47,679 bases of DNA from NCBI GenBank assembly GCA_029865965.1, contig JARXAJ010000047.1, positions 1 through 47,679 of the forward strand, given 5' to 3'. The notes under the pieces are model-generated. The model was not told the DNA's origin. It worked only from the letters and a program-made list of their open reading frames with translations, and did no database searches. This document shows, in pieces, positions 33,554-41,734 of this stretch (the stretch's first letter is position 1; each line of letters starts with the position of its first letter). The translations under genes were made by a program, and so were the position numbers. Source of the DNA: Aquabacterium sp. (lineage in GTDB: Bacteria > Pseudomonadota > Gammaproteobacteria > Burkholderiales > Burkholderiaceae_C).

Positions 33554-34535
33554 CGAACACCTTGACGATGCCGCAGGGCAGCCCTGCGCTGTCCACCGCC
33601 ACCAGGCAGGTGACGCTGGCCTTCTGCATCAGGTTTTCCGCGTCGGTGAACATGGCGTCCACCGACACGACGACGGGCGTGCGGGTCATGATGTCGCCAG
33701 CAAGCCGCTGCAGCATCTGTCCGGCCTGGTCAGACTGCATGGTGCGCACCAGGTCGCCGTCGGAGATGACGCCCAGCAGGCGCCCGTCTTCGTCGAGCAC
33801 GGTGGCCAGCCCCAGGCGCGTGCGCGTCACGGCGTTGAGAACCCGCACAAAAGGGTCGCCGGGCAGCAGCCTGGCGTACTGCGTGTGCATGACGTCGCGC
33901 ACACGGGTCAGCAGCTTTCGGCCCAGCGAGCCGCCGGGGTGGAACTTGGCGAAGTCGGTGGGCAGGAAGCCGCGGGCATTGATCAAGGCGATCGCCAAAG
34001 CATCGCCCATCGCCAGTGTGGCCGTGGTCGAGGTCGTCGGTGCCAGGTTGTGCGGGCAGCATTCGCTATCCACCGCAACGTCCAGCGACACCGTGGCGTG
34101 GCGCGCCAGGGTCGAGACGGGCTTGCCCGTCATGGCGATCAGCGGCACACGGATGTGGCGCAAATAGGGCAGCAGTCGTAGCACTTCATCGGTCTCGCCG
34201 CTGTAGCTGATCAACAGCACCACATCGTCAGCGCAGATCATTCCCAGGTCGCCGTGGAAGGCTTCGCCCGGATGCACGAAGAAGGCCGGCGTGCCGGTGG
34301 AGGACAGCGTGGCCGCCATCTTGCGGCCGACGATGCCCGACTTCCCCATGCCTGTGACGATGACGCGGCCACGGACCGACAACATCAACTCGATCGCTTC
34401 GATGACCTCAGGGCCAACACGACGCGAGATGGCGTTCAGCGCCTCCGCCTGCTGGCGAAAGACTTGGCGGACTTCGTTCAGCCGCTGCGCGGGATGGGAA
34501 AGCTTGACGCTGAGCTGGGGCTGTGCCATGGCCAT
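33540..34535 (-). CDS. kdsD: Arabinose-5-phosphate isomerase KdsD/KpsF
   Basis: 331 aa (E. coli KdsD 328). Converts ribulose 5-phosphate to arabinose 5-phosphate, the first committed step to Kdo, needed here for the capsule's Kdo linker. The SIS domain has VIVTGMGKSGIVGRKMAATL, FFVHPGEAFHGDLGMI, LLISYSGETDEVLRLLP and the catalytic region HNLAPTTSTTATLAMGDALA. Two CBS domains follow (MHTQYARLLPGDPFV and MTRTPVVVSVDAMFTDAE). First gene of the capsule operon; as in many kps loci this is a capsule-dedicated copy beside the housekeeping one expected elsewhere. Start ATG 34535 or the second Met two codons later; no strong ribosome site. Confidence 0.95.
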   Translation of the reverse strand: MAMAQPQLSVKLSHPAQRLNEVRQVFRQQAEALNAISRRVGPEVIEAIELMLSVRGRVIVTGMGKSGIVGRKMAATLSSTGTPAFFVHPGEAFHGDLGMICADDVVLLISYSGETDEVLRLLPYLRHIRVPLIAMTGKPVSTLARHATVSLDVAVDSECCPHNLAPTTSTTATLAMGDALAIALINARGFLPTDFAKFHPGGSLGRKLLTRVRDVMHTQYARLLPGDPFVRVLNAVTRTRLGLATVLDEDGRLLGVISDGDLVRTMQSDQAGQMLQRLAGDIMTRTPVVVSVDAMFTDAENLMQKASVTCLVAVDSAGLPCGIVKVFDVLN

Positions 34536-34871
34536 GGATTCGATGCTTGTGCGCCCAGGGCTGAGAGCTCCTGCTGGCGAACCTGCATTTCAAGCCGCAA
34601 TGCCCGTTGCTGATCGAACGAATAGACAGCCTGGCGCACCGCAAAAAATGCGGCAATGCGTCAGCCCGATGGGGCTTGGCTGTGCTGCGTCAGCGCCTGG
34701 CCCAGGCGCACTACCGCGCCCGCTAGCCTGCCTGCGTGGAGACGCAGGGCTGGCAAAGATGTGGCCGGCCGCGACCGGGCTGTTTGCGCTGGCGCACAAG
34801 CAGTCCCGGTTGCAGCCGGGCCAGGTGTGGCGCTGCGCACCGTCTGGCAGCAGCGCCGGCGCGTGCTCGGG
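34536..34871. promoter_or_regulatory. 336-base intergenic region upstream of the capsule operon
   Basis: This gap must carry the promoter of the kdsD-kpsC operon, reading leftward. A small hairpin CCGCA-AAAAA-TGCGG is at 34639-34653. A poor -35/-10 pair (TTGCGG...TATTCG on the minus strand, just upstream of this hairpin) is the best candidate seen. No gene recognised. Confidence 0.35.
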
Positions 34872-35423
34872 CTAGCCTGCCTTGGCAAAGGCCGCTTTGA
34901 TCCATTCAATCACTTCCTGGTCGATGTCGGTGATGTCGGCCAGATTGATCTTGTGGGAGCAGATGCTGTCCGGTTTTTCGGCCAGCAATTTTCCTTTTGG
35001 TTCGACCCCCTTCAGGTTGAGCCCGATCTCAAATCTTGTCTTTGACGCCGGGTTCAGGGTCACGAATTGCTTTTTTCTCTTCAGGCTGACATAGGACTTC
35101 TTCGGCGCGATCTCAAATTCGCCACCAAGTGCCTGCACTTCAGCCAGAATTTTTTCGTAGAAAGGCTTCAGATGCTCCTTGCCTTTGTACTGGCTGTCGA
35201 TCAACTGGTCTGTATCGCTTGCCGAGGCAGCGTCCGAACCCAAAGATTTGAGCGCAATTTCAGACGCGTAACCGTGCGTGACGCTGTGTTGTTCCTTCAA
35301 AAGCTTGACAATTTCACCGTGCTTGGAAAGACCCGCCGCCGCGATGATCTTTTTCCATTCGTCCAGAGAATGACCTGTTTTCTCTTTCAGGTTTTCAATC
35401 ATGGTCTGAGCCGCTTTGTCCAT
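34872..35423 (-). CDS. DUF4287 and DUF5655 domain protein
   Basis: A 183-aa cytoplasmic protein. The N-terminal part (MIENLKEKTGHSLDEWKKII, then GLSKHGEIVKLLKEQHSVTH) is the DUF4287 helical domain. The C-terminal part (YEKILAEVQALGGEFEIAPK, SYVSLKRKKQFVTLNP, FEIGLNLKGVEPKGKLL) is DUF5655. The two are often fused; some relatives hint at DNA binding or DNA modification-linked roles, but no biochemical function is established to my knowledge. The ATG at 35423 is chosen because MDKAAQTMIENL is the usual family start. The gene stands alone, with composition somewhat less GC-rich than its neighbours. Confidence 0.88.
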   Translation of the reverse strand: MDKAAQTMIENLKEKTGHSLDEWKKIIAAAGLSKHGEIVKLLKEQHSVTHGYASEIALKSLGSDAASASDTDQLIDSQYKGKEHLKPFYEKILAEVQALGGEFEIAPKKSYVSLKRKKQFVTLNPASKTRFEIGLNLKGVEPKGKLLAEKPDSICSHKINLADITDIDQEVIEWIKAAFAKAG

Positions 35424-35658
35424 ACTGCAGTAATTTCCAGGTTGGTGACAGGAAGATTCGGCTTGGCGCTGACCGCTCAAAATCGAGAGTGGGGCAATCA
35501 ACACACAGCCGCAGGGTCGGACGCCAAAGCCGTCCGGTGGCGCGTTTCAAAGGGGCTGTGCGCCCCCCGATCACGACAATTGTTTTGTACCTGCAAAGAT
35601 TTTGCAGATCAAGATGGGGCGCTGACGAACGGTAATGAATGCGGCGAGCGGCGGTGAT

Positions 35659-36042
35659 TCACCAAGGAAATTCGAGCACTGTGCGCCGGCCCACGCAACC
35701 AGCAAGTTGGGTCACGGCCAGGGACGCCCTGCACCAAGCACCGACCGAGATGCCTGCGCGGTGCAAAGCGAGCAGCGCGCGCAACAGCCCAGAATCGTTC
35801 CGACCGGCAACTGCCAGGCAGCGCACCCGCACCCGCACCAGGCTCTTCCGGGTCACAAGGGTGAGGTCGCTCGCTTCGGATGCACGCATTCGGCCCGCGA
35901 TGGCCAAGGCGAGCGCCCTCGGTGACACAACGCAAGGGTCAGCCGGGGCCTGCACGTCGATGACACGGCCGAACACAAGAAGTGACCCGCCAGGGCGAAT
36001 CGCCTGGCGTGCGGCATGGCTCGGCGCGGGCGCCTCTGTCAC
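35659..36042 (-). CDS. Possible 127-aa hypothetical protein coupled to pxpC
   Basis: The GTG at 36042 shares bases with the pxpC TGA (GTGA), and the frame stays open for 127 codons with the G/C-rich third positions of its neighbours. It opens VTEAPAPSHAARQAIRPGG, then SLLVFGRVIDVQAPADPC and later LLRALLALHRAGISVGAW. No family recognised, no signal peptide. The overlap style fits the operon, but an open frame of this size could occur by chance at high GC. Ends LEFPW at 35659. Confidence 0.4.
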   Translation of the reverse strand: MTEAPAPSHAARQAIRPGGSLLVFGRVIDVQAPADPCVVSPRALALAIAGRMRASEASDLTLVTRKSLVRVRVRCLAVAGRNDSGLLRALLALHRAGISVGAWCRASLAVTQLAGCVGRRTVLEFPW

Positions 36043-37076
36043 GCCGGCGTCTGCGCCCCGTCGGCCTGATCGAGACCCCAGAGCACGCCGCTGATCAAGT
36101 TCTCGCGCAACAGCCGGTCGGCCAGTGAGCCCGGCTGGCAGGCAACCGCTGCCAATGCCTGCTGTCTGGCTGCCGCATCGGCGCGCGCCAGCCTGATCGC
36201 CTGGTCCGGCGTCACCGCCTCGAAGTTCAGTGGCATTTGCGGCCTGAGCTGGGCCACGCGGTCGGTGTCCGCCGACAGCAGCGTGGCGATCTTCGGGTAG
36301 CCGCCGGTGGTTTGGTGGTCGGCGAGCAGGATCGACGCCACCCCATCCCCGGCCACCTGCACGGCCCCGCGCACGATCGGCTCGGACGGAATGGACAGCG
36401 CATCGCGCAAGGCCAGCCGCGGACCAGCCAGCCGCATGCCCATGCGGTCGCTGGCCGATGTCGTGGCAAAAGGTTCGCGCAGGAACGCGGCCAGCACGTC
36501 GGGCATGAACTGCGCCGTCTGGGGGCCCAGCACCACGCGTGCGCGCTGGCGCGGCAGCGCCACATCGGGCACCGTCAAGGCGCCCTCGCGTGCCACCTCC
36601 ACGCGGGCCCCATGCACCACGATGCTTGCGCCGGCCGCCAGTGCCCCACCCCCCAGGCCTGACGTGGTGTGGGTCGATGTCGACCCTGCCCAGGGTGTGC
36701 ATGCCAGTTCGCCGCAAAACGCCAGATAAGCCCAGCTGCCCCACCGGCCCGGCCGGATGGACAGCACGTCGCCTGCACGCAAGGTGCGCACGCACCAGGG
36801 GCCGGCAGACTCGCCGGCGTGCACCACCTGGAAGCCGCCGCCTGCCACGCAGCAGGTGACTTCACCCGCATCACAGACCAGCGTGATTCCACCCAGCGAG
36901 ACCTCGATGGCGGTGGCCTGGGCCGGTTGCCCCAGGGCCAGCTGTGCGACGGCATGGGCCAGCCGGTCCATCGGCCCGGAGGCCGGCACGCCGAAGCGCA
37001 TGCTGCCGAAGCGGCCCCTGTCCTGGTATGACACCAGCGGGCCGCAGGCCGTCACGCGCAGGCGTGCCTCAGCCAT
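36039..37076 (-). CDS. pxpC: 5-oxoprolinase subunit C (biotin-dependent carboxyltransferase family)
   Basis: 345 aa. Belongs to the KipA/PxpC family, one of three subunits that hydrolyse 5-oxoproline to glutamate with ATP. Blocks: YQDRGRFGSMRFGVPASGPM, AIEVSLGGITL, AYLAFCGEL, VVLGPQTAQFMPD, then FATTSASDRMGMRLAGP and ILLADHQTTGGYPKIATLLS, all typical. The start MAEARL at 37076 overlaps the end of pxpB by 8 bases. The family is annotated as carboxyltransferase-like because of its resemblance to urea amidolyase domains; substrate here could be another lactam given the unusual neighbours. Confidence 0.92.
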   Translation of the reverse strand: MAEARLRVTACGPLVSYQDRGRFGSMRFGVPASGPMDRLAHAVAQLALGQPAQATAIEVSLGGITLVCDAGEVTCCVAGGGFQVVHAGESAGPWCVRTLRAGDVLSIRPGRWGSWAYLAFCGELACTPWAGSTSTHTTSGLGGGALAAGASIVVHGARVEVAREGALTVPDVALPRQRARVVLGPQTAQFMPDVLAAFLREPFATTSASDRMGMRLAGPRLALRDALSIPSEPIVRGAVQVAGDGVASILLADHQTTGGYPKIATLLSADTDRVAQLRPQMPLNFEAVTPDQAIRLARADAAARQQALAAVACQPGSLADRLLRENLISGVLWGLDQADGAQTPA

Positions 37077-37806
37077 GGCGACGGTCCCCGGCCGCAAGGC
37101 GCACCCGGGCCGCTTCGAACTGGTCGCGGTCGATGCGCCGAAAGCGGACCTGATCGCCGACGTCGAACAGGAACGGTGCGTCACTGTCGGGCGTGAAGAT
37201 GCGGGTTGGCGACCGCCCGATGATGGACCAGCCGGTGGGCATGGTCAGCGTGGTGACCAGGCATTGCGGGCCGGCGATGACCACGCTGCCTGCCGAGATG
37301 TCACGCATCGCTGCCGGCTTGCGCGGCACCTGAATTGCCGCCGGCACACCGGACAGGTAGGCGTAGCCGGGCGCAAAGCCATACATGCGCACGGCATAGT
37401 CAGCCTGCAAATGGCAGTCGATGGTGTGCGCGATGGACAGGCCGGCTGCCAGGGCCACCGCGGGCAGATCGGGGGCGAAGTCGGCGTCGTAGCAGACCTC
37501 GATCTGGTGGGTGCGCCCGGCGGCCGCCCGGTGCGCCGGACTGAGCAGCAACTGCGCGACATGCACCTGCACCTGGTCGTGATCGGTCTGCAGCGGGTCG
37601 AAGGTGATCAGCAGGTTGACCAAGGCCGGCACACATTCGCCGAAGCCCGGCGGTGGTGCTGCCGCCAGCGCACGGTCGAGCGCGACCACGCGCGCGCTGG
37701 TCGCGTCCGAGATCGCATCGCCGAACGACACCAGCAGCGCATGGTCGGCCACCGGCGTGAACCGCGGCCACTGGCCCTGCGCGTTGGCATCCCCTTCCCG
37801 CGACAC
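37069..37806 (-). CDS. pxpB: 5-oxoprolinase subunit B (KipI family)
   Basis: 245 aa. KipI/PxpB family partner of PxpC. Typical blocks: ADHALLVSFGDAISDATSAR, VPALVNLLITFDP, VCYDADFAPDLPAVA, RMYGFAPGYAYLSGVPAAI, VPRKPAAMRDISAGSVVIAG and PTGWSIIGRSPTRIF. It starts 3 bases after pxpA and its end overlaps pxpC by 8 bases, so the three should be made in equal amounts. In Bacillus the orthologue also inhibits a sporulation kinase, which is not relevant here. Confidence 0.93.
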   Translation of the reverse strand: MSREGDANAQGQWPRFTPVADHALLVSFGDAISDATSARVVALDRALAAAPPPGFGECVPALVNLLITFDPLQTDHDQVQVHVAQLLLSPAHRAAAGRTHQIEVCYDADFAPDLPAVALAAGLSIAHTIDCHLQADYAVRMYGFAPGYAYLSGVPAAIQVPRKPAAMRDISAGSVVIAGPQCLVTTLTMPTGWSIIGRSPTRIFTPDSDAPFLFDVGDQVRFRRIDRDQFEAARVRLAAGDRRHG

Positions 37807-37809
37807 GGC

Positions 37810-38568
37810 TCAGCCCAGAAACGGCGCCAGGCGGACGCCTTCGGCCTGCAGGCGCGCGCGGATGTGGCGGGCCATCGCGGTGGCCTCGGCACTGTCGCCG
37901 TGCACGCAGACCGAATCGGCCCGCAGGGCGATCGGGTCGCCACCGACGACCGGCATCCGGCCGGTCTGCAGGTGGCCGATCAAGCGATCTGCGGCTGCCA
38001 CCGGGTCGTGCAGCACCGCACCGGGCTGGCTGCGTGGCACCAGCTGGCCACTGGGCAGGTAAGCCCGGTCGGCAAAGATTTCCGAGAACACCGGCACCCC
38101 TTGCGCGCGGGCCGCCTGCTCCAGGCAGGTGCCCGAAATGGCGAGGATGGCGAGCGCCGGATCCAGCGACTGCACTGCCGACACGATGGCGGCTGCCACA
38201 GCCGAGTCGGCCGCTGCCAGGTTGCCCAGCGCACCGTGGGGCTTGACGTAGCGCACCCGTGTGCCCGCCAGCTGCGCCAGGGCCGCCAACGCACCCACTT
38301 GCGCCACCACCATGCGGCCGATCTCGGCATGCTGCATGGGGATGATGCGGCGGCCGAAACCTTCGCGGTCGGCATAGCCGGGATGCGCGCCGACGCACAC
38401 GCCCCGCTCGGCCGCCAGGCGCAGGGTGCGGAACATGGTCTCCGGGTCGCCGGCATGGCCGCCGCAGGCGATGTTGGCGCTGGTCACGCAATCGAGGATT
38501 TGCGCGTCATCGCCCATCGCCCACGGGCCGTAGCCTTCGCCCAGGTCGGAGTTCAGATCGATCTGCAT
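37810..38568 (-). CDS. pxpA: 5-oxoprolinase subunit A (LamB/YcsF family)
   Basis: 252 aa. The start MQIDLNSDLGEGYGPWAMG and the block ILDCVTSANIACGGHAGDP are diagnostic for LamB/YcsF/PxpA. Others are GAHPGYADREGFGRRIIP, RYVKPHGALGNLA and EIFADRAYLPSGQLVPR. It is a TIM-barrel-like metal-site protein that works with PxpBC. Located between a VOC gene (42-base gap upstream) and pxpB (3-base gap downstream). Confidence 0.94.
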   Translation of the reverse strand: MQIDLNSDLGEGYGPWAMGDDAQILDCVTSANIACGGHAGDPETMFRTLRLAAERGVCVGAHPGYADREGFGRRIIPMQHAEIGRMVVAQVGALAALAQLAGTRVRYVKPHGALGNLAAADSAVAAAIVSAVQSLDPALAILAISGTCLEQAARAQGVPVFSEIFADRAYLPSGQLVPRSQPGAVLHDPVAAADRLIGHLQTGRMPVVGGDPIALRADSVCVHGDSAEATAMARHIRARLQAEGVRLAPFLG

Positions 38569-38610
38569 GCCGCGTGGTGGAGGTTGATCAAGCCGATCGG
38601 CAGGCGGCCA

Positions 38611-39063
38611 TCACCGGCCTGGCAGGTTGGTGGCCCGGGTGAGCAGGGTCACGCCCACGGCGGGTGCCGAGTCGTAGTAGGTGAAGCCGGTGCGGTTGGC
38701 CCGCCGACCACGCATCAGCACTTGCAGGCCCTGTGCGCCGGCGGTGGACTCGGCCGCGTCGGCATCGGGCACCTCGAAGCCGATGTGGAACACGCCCTCG
38801 CCCTTGGTGTCGAGGTGCAGGCGCTGCGGCGACGGCTGCGGGCCGGGTTGGCACAACTGCAACTGGATGTTGGGCAGTGTGCAGACCCGGTACTTCAGCG
38901 CCAGGAACCCGGCCGCATCCGGCACCTGCAGATCCTGGTACTCGGTCAGCGGCGGGTAGTCGGCCCAGGGGCCGATGCCGATCGCCTCGTACTGGGCCTG
39001 CGTCTTGTCGATGTCATGCACCACGATGCAGAGGTGGTGCAGCTTGTTGAACAAAGGGCTCAT
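38611..39063 (-). CDS. VOC (glyoxalase/epimerase-like) family protein
   Basis: 150 aa. Start FNKLHHLCIVVHDIDKTQAQ with the metal-binding His of VOC proteins; the second half has VFHIGFEVPDADAA (second metal His) and GFTYYDSA. Most like the methylmalonyl-CoA-epimerase/glyoxalase branch. Single-domain, so probably a dimer. It lies 3 bases downstream of the SDR gene, so both likely act on the same pathway. Actual reaction cannot be told from sequence alone. Confidence 0.82.
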   Translation of the reverse strand: MSPLFNKLHHLCIVVHDIDKTQAQYEAIGIGPWADYPPLTEYQDLQVPDAAGFLALKYRVCTLPNIQLQLCQPGPQPSPQRLHLDTKGEGVFHIGFEVPDADAAESTAGAQGLQVLMRGRRANRTGFTYYDSAPAVGVTLLTRATNLPGR

Positions 39064-39066
39064 CGC

Positions 39067-39840
39067 TCAATCCTTGACCGGCACCACGTAGTTCAGCACC
39101 CGCCGGCCGCCGTCCACGTACACGGTCTCGCCGGTCATGTAGGACGCATCGTCACTGGCCAGGAAGGCCACCACCGCCGCCACCTCCGGGGCCTCGCCAT
39201 AGCGACCCAGCGGCGTGCGCGACAGGATGGCACGGTGGCCGGCGCTCTGCACGAACGAGCCCGCCACCATGTCGGTCATGATGGTGCCAGGCCCGACGCC
39301 GACCACCCGGATGCCGTGCGGTGCAAACGCCACTGCCGCGGTCGAGGTCACCTGGTTCATGCCGCCCTTGGAAATGGCATAGGGCGCCACATTGGGGTTG
39401 GCCAGGCCCGAATTGATCGACGACATGTTGATGATCACCCCGCCCTTGCCCTGGCTGATCATCTGGCGGCCGGCCGCCTGCGTGCCGAAGAACGCGCCCT
39501 TCAGGTTGATGCCCAGCACCCGGTCGAGCAATTCCTCGGTGACATCCAGGAAGTCGACCACCGGCGCAATGCCCGCGTTGTTCACCATGATGTCAATGCG
39601 GCCGAAGTGCCGCACCGCCGCATCGACCAGCTGCACCACGTCGTGCCGGACGGCGACATCGGCGCGCAGCGCCAACACCCGGTCAGCAGCGCCGATCTCG
39701 TCGACCGTCTGGGCCAGGCGGTCCATGTCGACGTCTGACAGCACCACCTGCGCACCGTCGGCCAGCAGACGCTCTGCCGTTGCCCGGCCGATGCCGCGGG
39801 CCGCGCCCGTCACCACCGCCACTTTTCCTGCAAGCTTCAT
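39067..39840 (-). CDS. SDR-family oxidoreductase (FabG-like)
   Basis: 257 aa classical short-chain dehydrogenase. Cofactor motif TGAARGIG at about residues 11-18, NNAG, catalytic Ser in IINMSSINSG and YAISK, and the C-terminal GETVYVDGG. The acidic residue in LSDVDMDRL after the second strand suggests NAD rather than NADP. A 77-base gap separates it from the ThDP gene upstream. Substrate unknown; context suggests oxidation of a hydroxy acid or alcohol in the pathway served by the ThDP decarboxylase. Confidence 0.9.
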   Translation of the reverse strand: MKLAGKVAVVTGAARGIGRATAERLLADGAQVVLSDVDMDRLAQTVDEIGAADRVLALRADVAVRHDVVQLVDAAVRHFGRIDIMVNNAGIAPVVDFLDVTEELLDRVLGINLKGAFFGTQAAGRQMISQGKGGVIINMSSINSGLANPNVAPYAISKGGMNQVTSTAAVAFAPHGIRVVGVGPGTIMTDMVAGSFVQSAGHRAILSRTPLGRYGEAPEVAAVVAFLASDDASYMTGETVYVDGGRRVLNYVVPVKD

Positions 39841-39917
39841 GTCCTGCTCCTGTCAATAGACGATCAATTCCACCGGGGTGCGGCGTGGCAGACACGCAGA
39901 CGACCCGGCCCGTGGGG

Positions 39918-40517
39918 TCAGAACGTCTTGAGCCCCAGCGCGGCGCGGAAGCGGTTCTTGACGTACGGCCCGTCGCGCGGGGGCAGTGCGCGGGGCGGCG
40001 CATCGGCGTCGATCAGCGCCTGGACAAACACCGTCCCCGACCGGGCCAGGATGCGGCGGGCCAGGCCACCGCTGCCGGCCAGGCTGTCGACCGCCCAGGC
40101 GTCGGCGATGCCGAAACCCTTGGCCACCGCGACCAGATCGGTGCCCTGGCTGGAATGGCTGCGCTGCATGCCGGTCTCACCGAAGTGGCCGTTGTCGAGC
40201 ACGACGATCGTCAGGTTCTTCGGCTGCTTGACCGCCACGGTGGCCAGGCTGCCGATGCCCATCAGAAGCTCCCCGTCCCCCGTGATCACCACCACCGACT
40301 GCTGCGGCTGAGCCAGGGCCAGGCCCAGGCCCAGCGGTGTGGCACCGCCCATGGCGCCCCACAGGTAGTAGTTGCGGTCGCGGTCACCTGCCGCGAAGAC
40401 ATCGTAGGCGGCAGAGCCCAGGCCGGTGACCACCAGCGCATCGGGCGTGGCCGCCAGCAGGTGGGCGACAAAGGCGCGGCGGTCGACACGTTGGGTTGAG
40501 GTGTCGCTGGTCATCAT
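39918..40517 (-). CDS. ThDP-binding decarboxylase, PP-domain subunit
   Basis: 199 aa. Contains the ThDP pyrophosphate/Mg motif: ITGDGELLMGIGSLATVAV through to VVLDNGHFGETG, i.e. G-D-G...N. Also YLWGAMGGATPLGLGLALA. It is only the PP half; the PYR half is the overlapping gene upstream. Such split enzymes include sulfopyruvate decarboxylase (ComDE) and phosphonopyruvate-decarboxylase-like proteins, which turn a 3-substituted pyruvate into an aldehyde. Start at 40517 because its ATG overlaps the preceding stop (ATGATG); the upstream ATG at 40529 is also possible. Confidence 0.85.
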   Translation of the reverse strand: MMTSDTSTQRVDRRAFVAHLLAATPDALVVTGLGSAAYDVFAAGDRDRNYYLWGAMGGATPLGLGLALAQPQQSVVVITGDGELLMGIGSLATVAVKQPKNLTIVVLDNGHFGETGMQRSHSSQGTDLVAVAKGFGIADAWAVDSLAGSGGLARRILARSGTVFVQALIDADAPPRALPPRDGPYVKNRFRAALGLKTF

Positions 40518-41050
40518 CCACGGTCCCATTGCTTGCGGCCGATCAGGCGCTGGCCCAGCAACACGGCCACCCGCCCACCGGCCATGAAGGCAGTATCCAA
40601 GCCGGCGCTGACGACCTCGGCCACCTCGTCGGGCCGGTCAACGCGCAACACCTGGATGCCCATCAGTTCCAGCGCCGCCTGGGTGGCCTGGCCCATCGGG
40701 GCCTGCCAGGGGTTGAACTCGGCATATTCGCCACGCATCGTGACCAGCGTGAAAAACGGCAGATCGGCCGCTTGCAGCAGCGAGAACATGTTGATGCAGT
40801 TGCCAACGCCGCTGCTTTGCATCAGCAGCACCGCGCGCTGGCCACCGAGCCAGGCACCGCTGACCAGGGCAACGCCCTCTTCCTCGGTGGTCAGCACCAC
40901 AGCCTCGATGCCGGGGTCGGCGATGGCGCTGCGGATGGCATGTGCATGGCCGGCGTCGGGCACATAGGCGATCTGGCGCACATCGCCCTGCTTCAGGGCC
41001 TGGAAGACGGCCTGCTGCCAGGCGGGCGCTTCAGCGGTTGCGGCATTCAT
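40514..41050 (-). CDS. ThDP-binding decarboxylase, PYR-domain subunit
   Basis: 178 aa. The PYR-type domain has the catalytic Glu region VVLTTEEEGVALVSGAWLGG, then RAVLLMQSSGVGNCINMFS and FFTLVTMRGEYAEFNPWQ. This matches the alpha subunit of two-subunit 2-oxo-acid decarboxylases. Its stop overlaps the start of the PP subunit, so the heterodimer (or higher) is made stoichiometrically. First gene of the operon; the 200 bases upstream should hold the promoter. No regulator gene is adjacent. Confidence 0.85.
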   Translation of the reverse strand: MNAATAEAPAWQQAVFQALKQGDVRQIAYVPDAGHAHAIRSAIADPGIEAVVLTTEEEGVALVSGAWLGGQRAVLLMQSSGVGNCINMFSLLQAADLPFFTLVTMRGEYAEFNPWQAPMGQATQAALELMGIQVLRVDRPDEVAEVVSAGLDTAFMAGGRVAVLLGQRLIGRKQWDRG

Positions 41051-41251
41051 CGGTGGTGTCGGCCCATGGGTGGGGCATGAAGATGTGAGGATCAAGCGGC
41101 GCTGGCTGGACTGCCCGCACGACCATTGTGTTGTACCGCAGTCTGCGCGTTCGACACCAGCCGGACAGCCGGGAACACCTGCCCGGGCCGGTCAAACGCG
41201 CCAGCGATGGGCGCCCGGGCAATGGCCTGGTTGACGCTGAGGGCCAGCGAC

Positions 41252-41734
41252 CTACCCATGCGCCGATCGGGTGGCCAGGGCCACCACTGCGGCACCTGCT
41301 GCGAGCACCAGCACATCTTCAATGAGCCCACTGCGGGCCTGGCCCATGCGCGCCATGGCCCGCTTTCGGCAGCCAAGCGTGAGGTAGGCAAGCGGCACGG
41401 CGGTTGCGACGGCCACTGCTGCACCGGCCCGCTCGCGACCTTGTGGCGCCAAGGCTGCGCCGGCGATCCCGGCGCTCAGGACGCGCGCCAAGAGCCCCAG
41501 GAAGACCGTGCGATCTGGTGCAGTCTTCATCTTGTCACCGGCAAGCTCACCGACACCCATGGCCAGGGCACCAAGCCGGACCACAGGGCGATCCAGCAGC
41601 AGCAGCCGTCCAGGCGTCTGCCGATGCGCCAGCCGCGCCGCAGCGATGGTGGCCATGGGTGTCATGGATCGAGCGCTCGCGACCGCGCCGATCAGTGAAG
41701 AAAAAAGCAAGCTGTGAGGTTTCATTGGCGTCAT
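41252..41734 (-). CDS. DUF4126 family membrane protein
   Basis: 160 aa with four or so hydrophobic segments. Family markers: SLIGAVASARSMTPMATIAA, ALAMGVGELAGDKMKTAPDR, RVLSAGIAGAALAP and GLIEDVLVLAAGA. Function unknown in all members I know of. The start MTPMKPHS at 41734 is used; MKPHS at 41725 is also possible. Stands alone; it may be transcribed together with the operon that follows 200 bases later. Confidence 0.8.
   Translation of the reverse strand: MTPMKPHSLLFSSLIGAVASARSMTPMATIAAARLAHRQTPGRLLLLDRPVVRLGALAMGVGELAGDKMKTAPDRTVFLGLLARVLSAGIAGAALAPQGRERAGAAVAVATAVPLAYLTLGCRKRAMARMGQARSGLIEDVLVLAAGAAVVALATRSAHG

Noticed and set aside
35639-36094. Plus-strand open frame of about 150 codons opposite the pxpC end
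   Set aside because: Ser/Arg/Thr-rich low-complexity translation typical of a shadow frame; the minus-strand frame has better codon use and a coupled start.
36757-39738. 993-codon plus-strand open frame opposite pxpABC, VOC and SDR genes
   Set aside because: His/Arg/Gln/Val-rich antisense shadow of five well-supported genes on the other strand.
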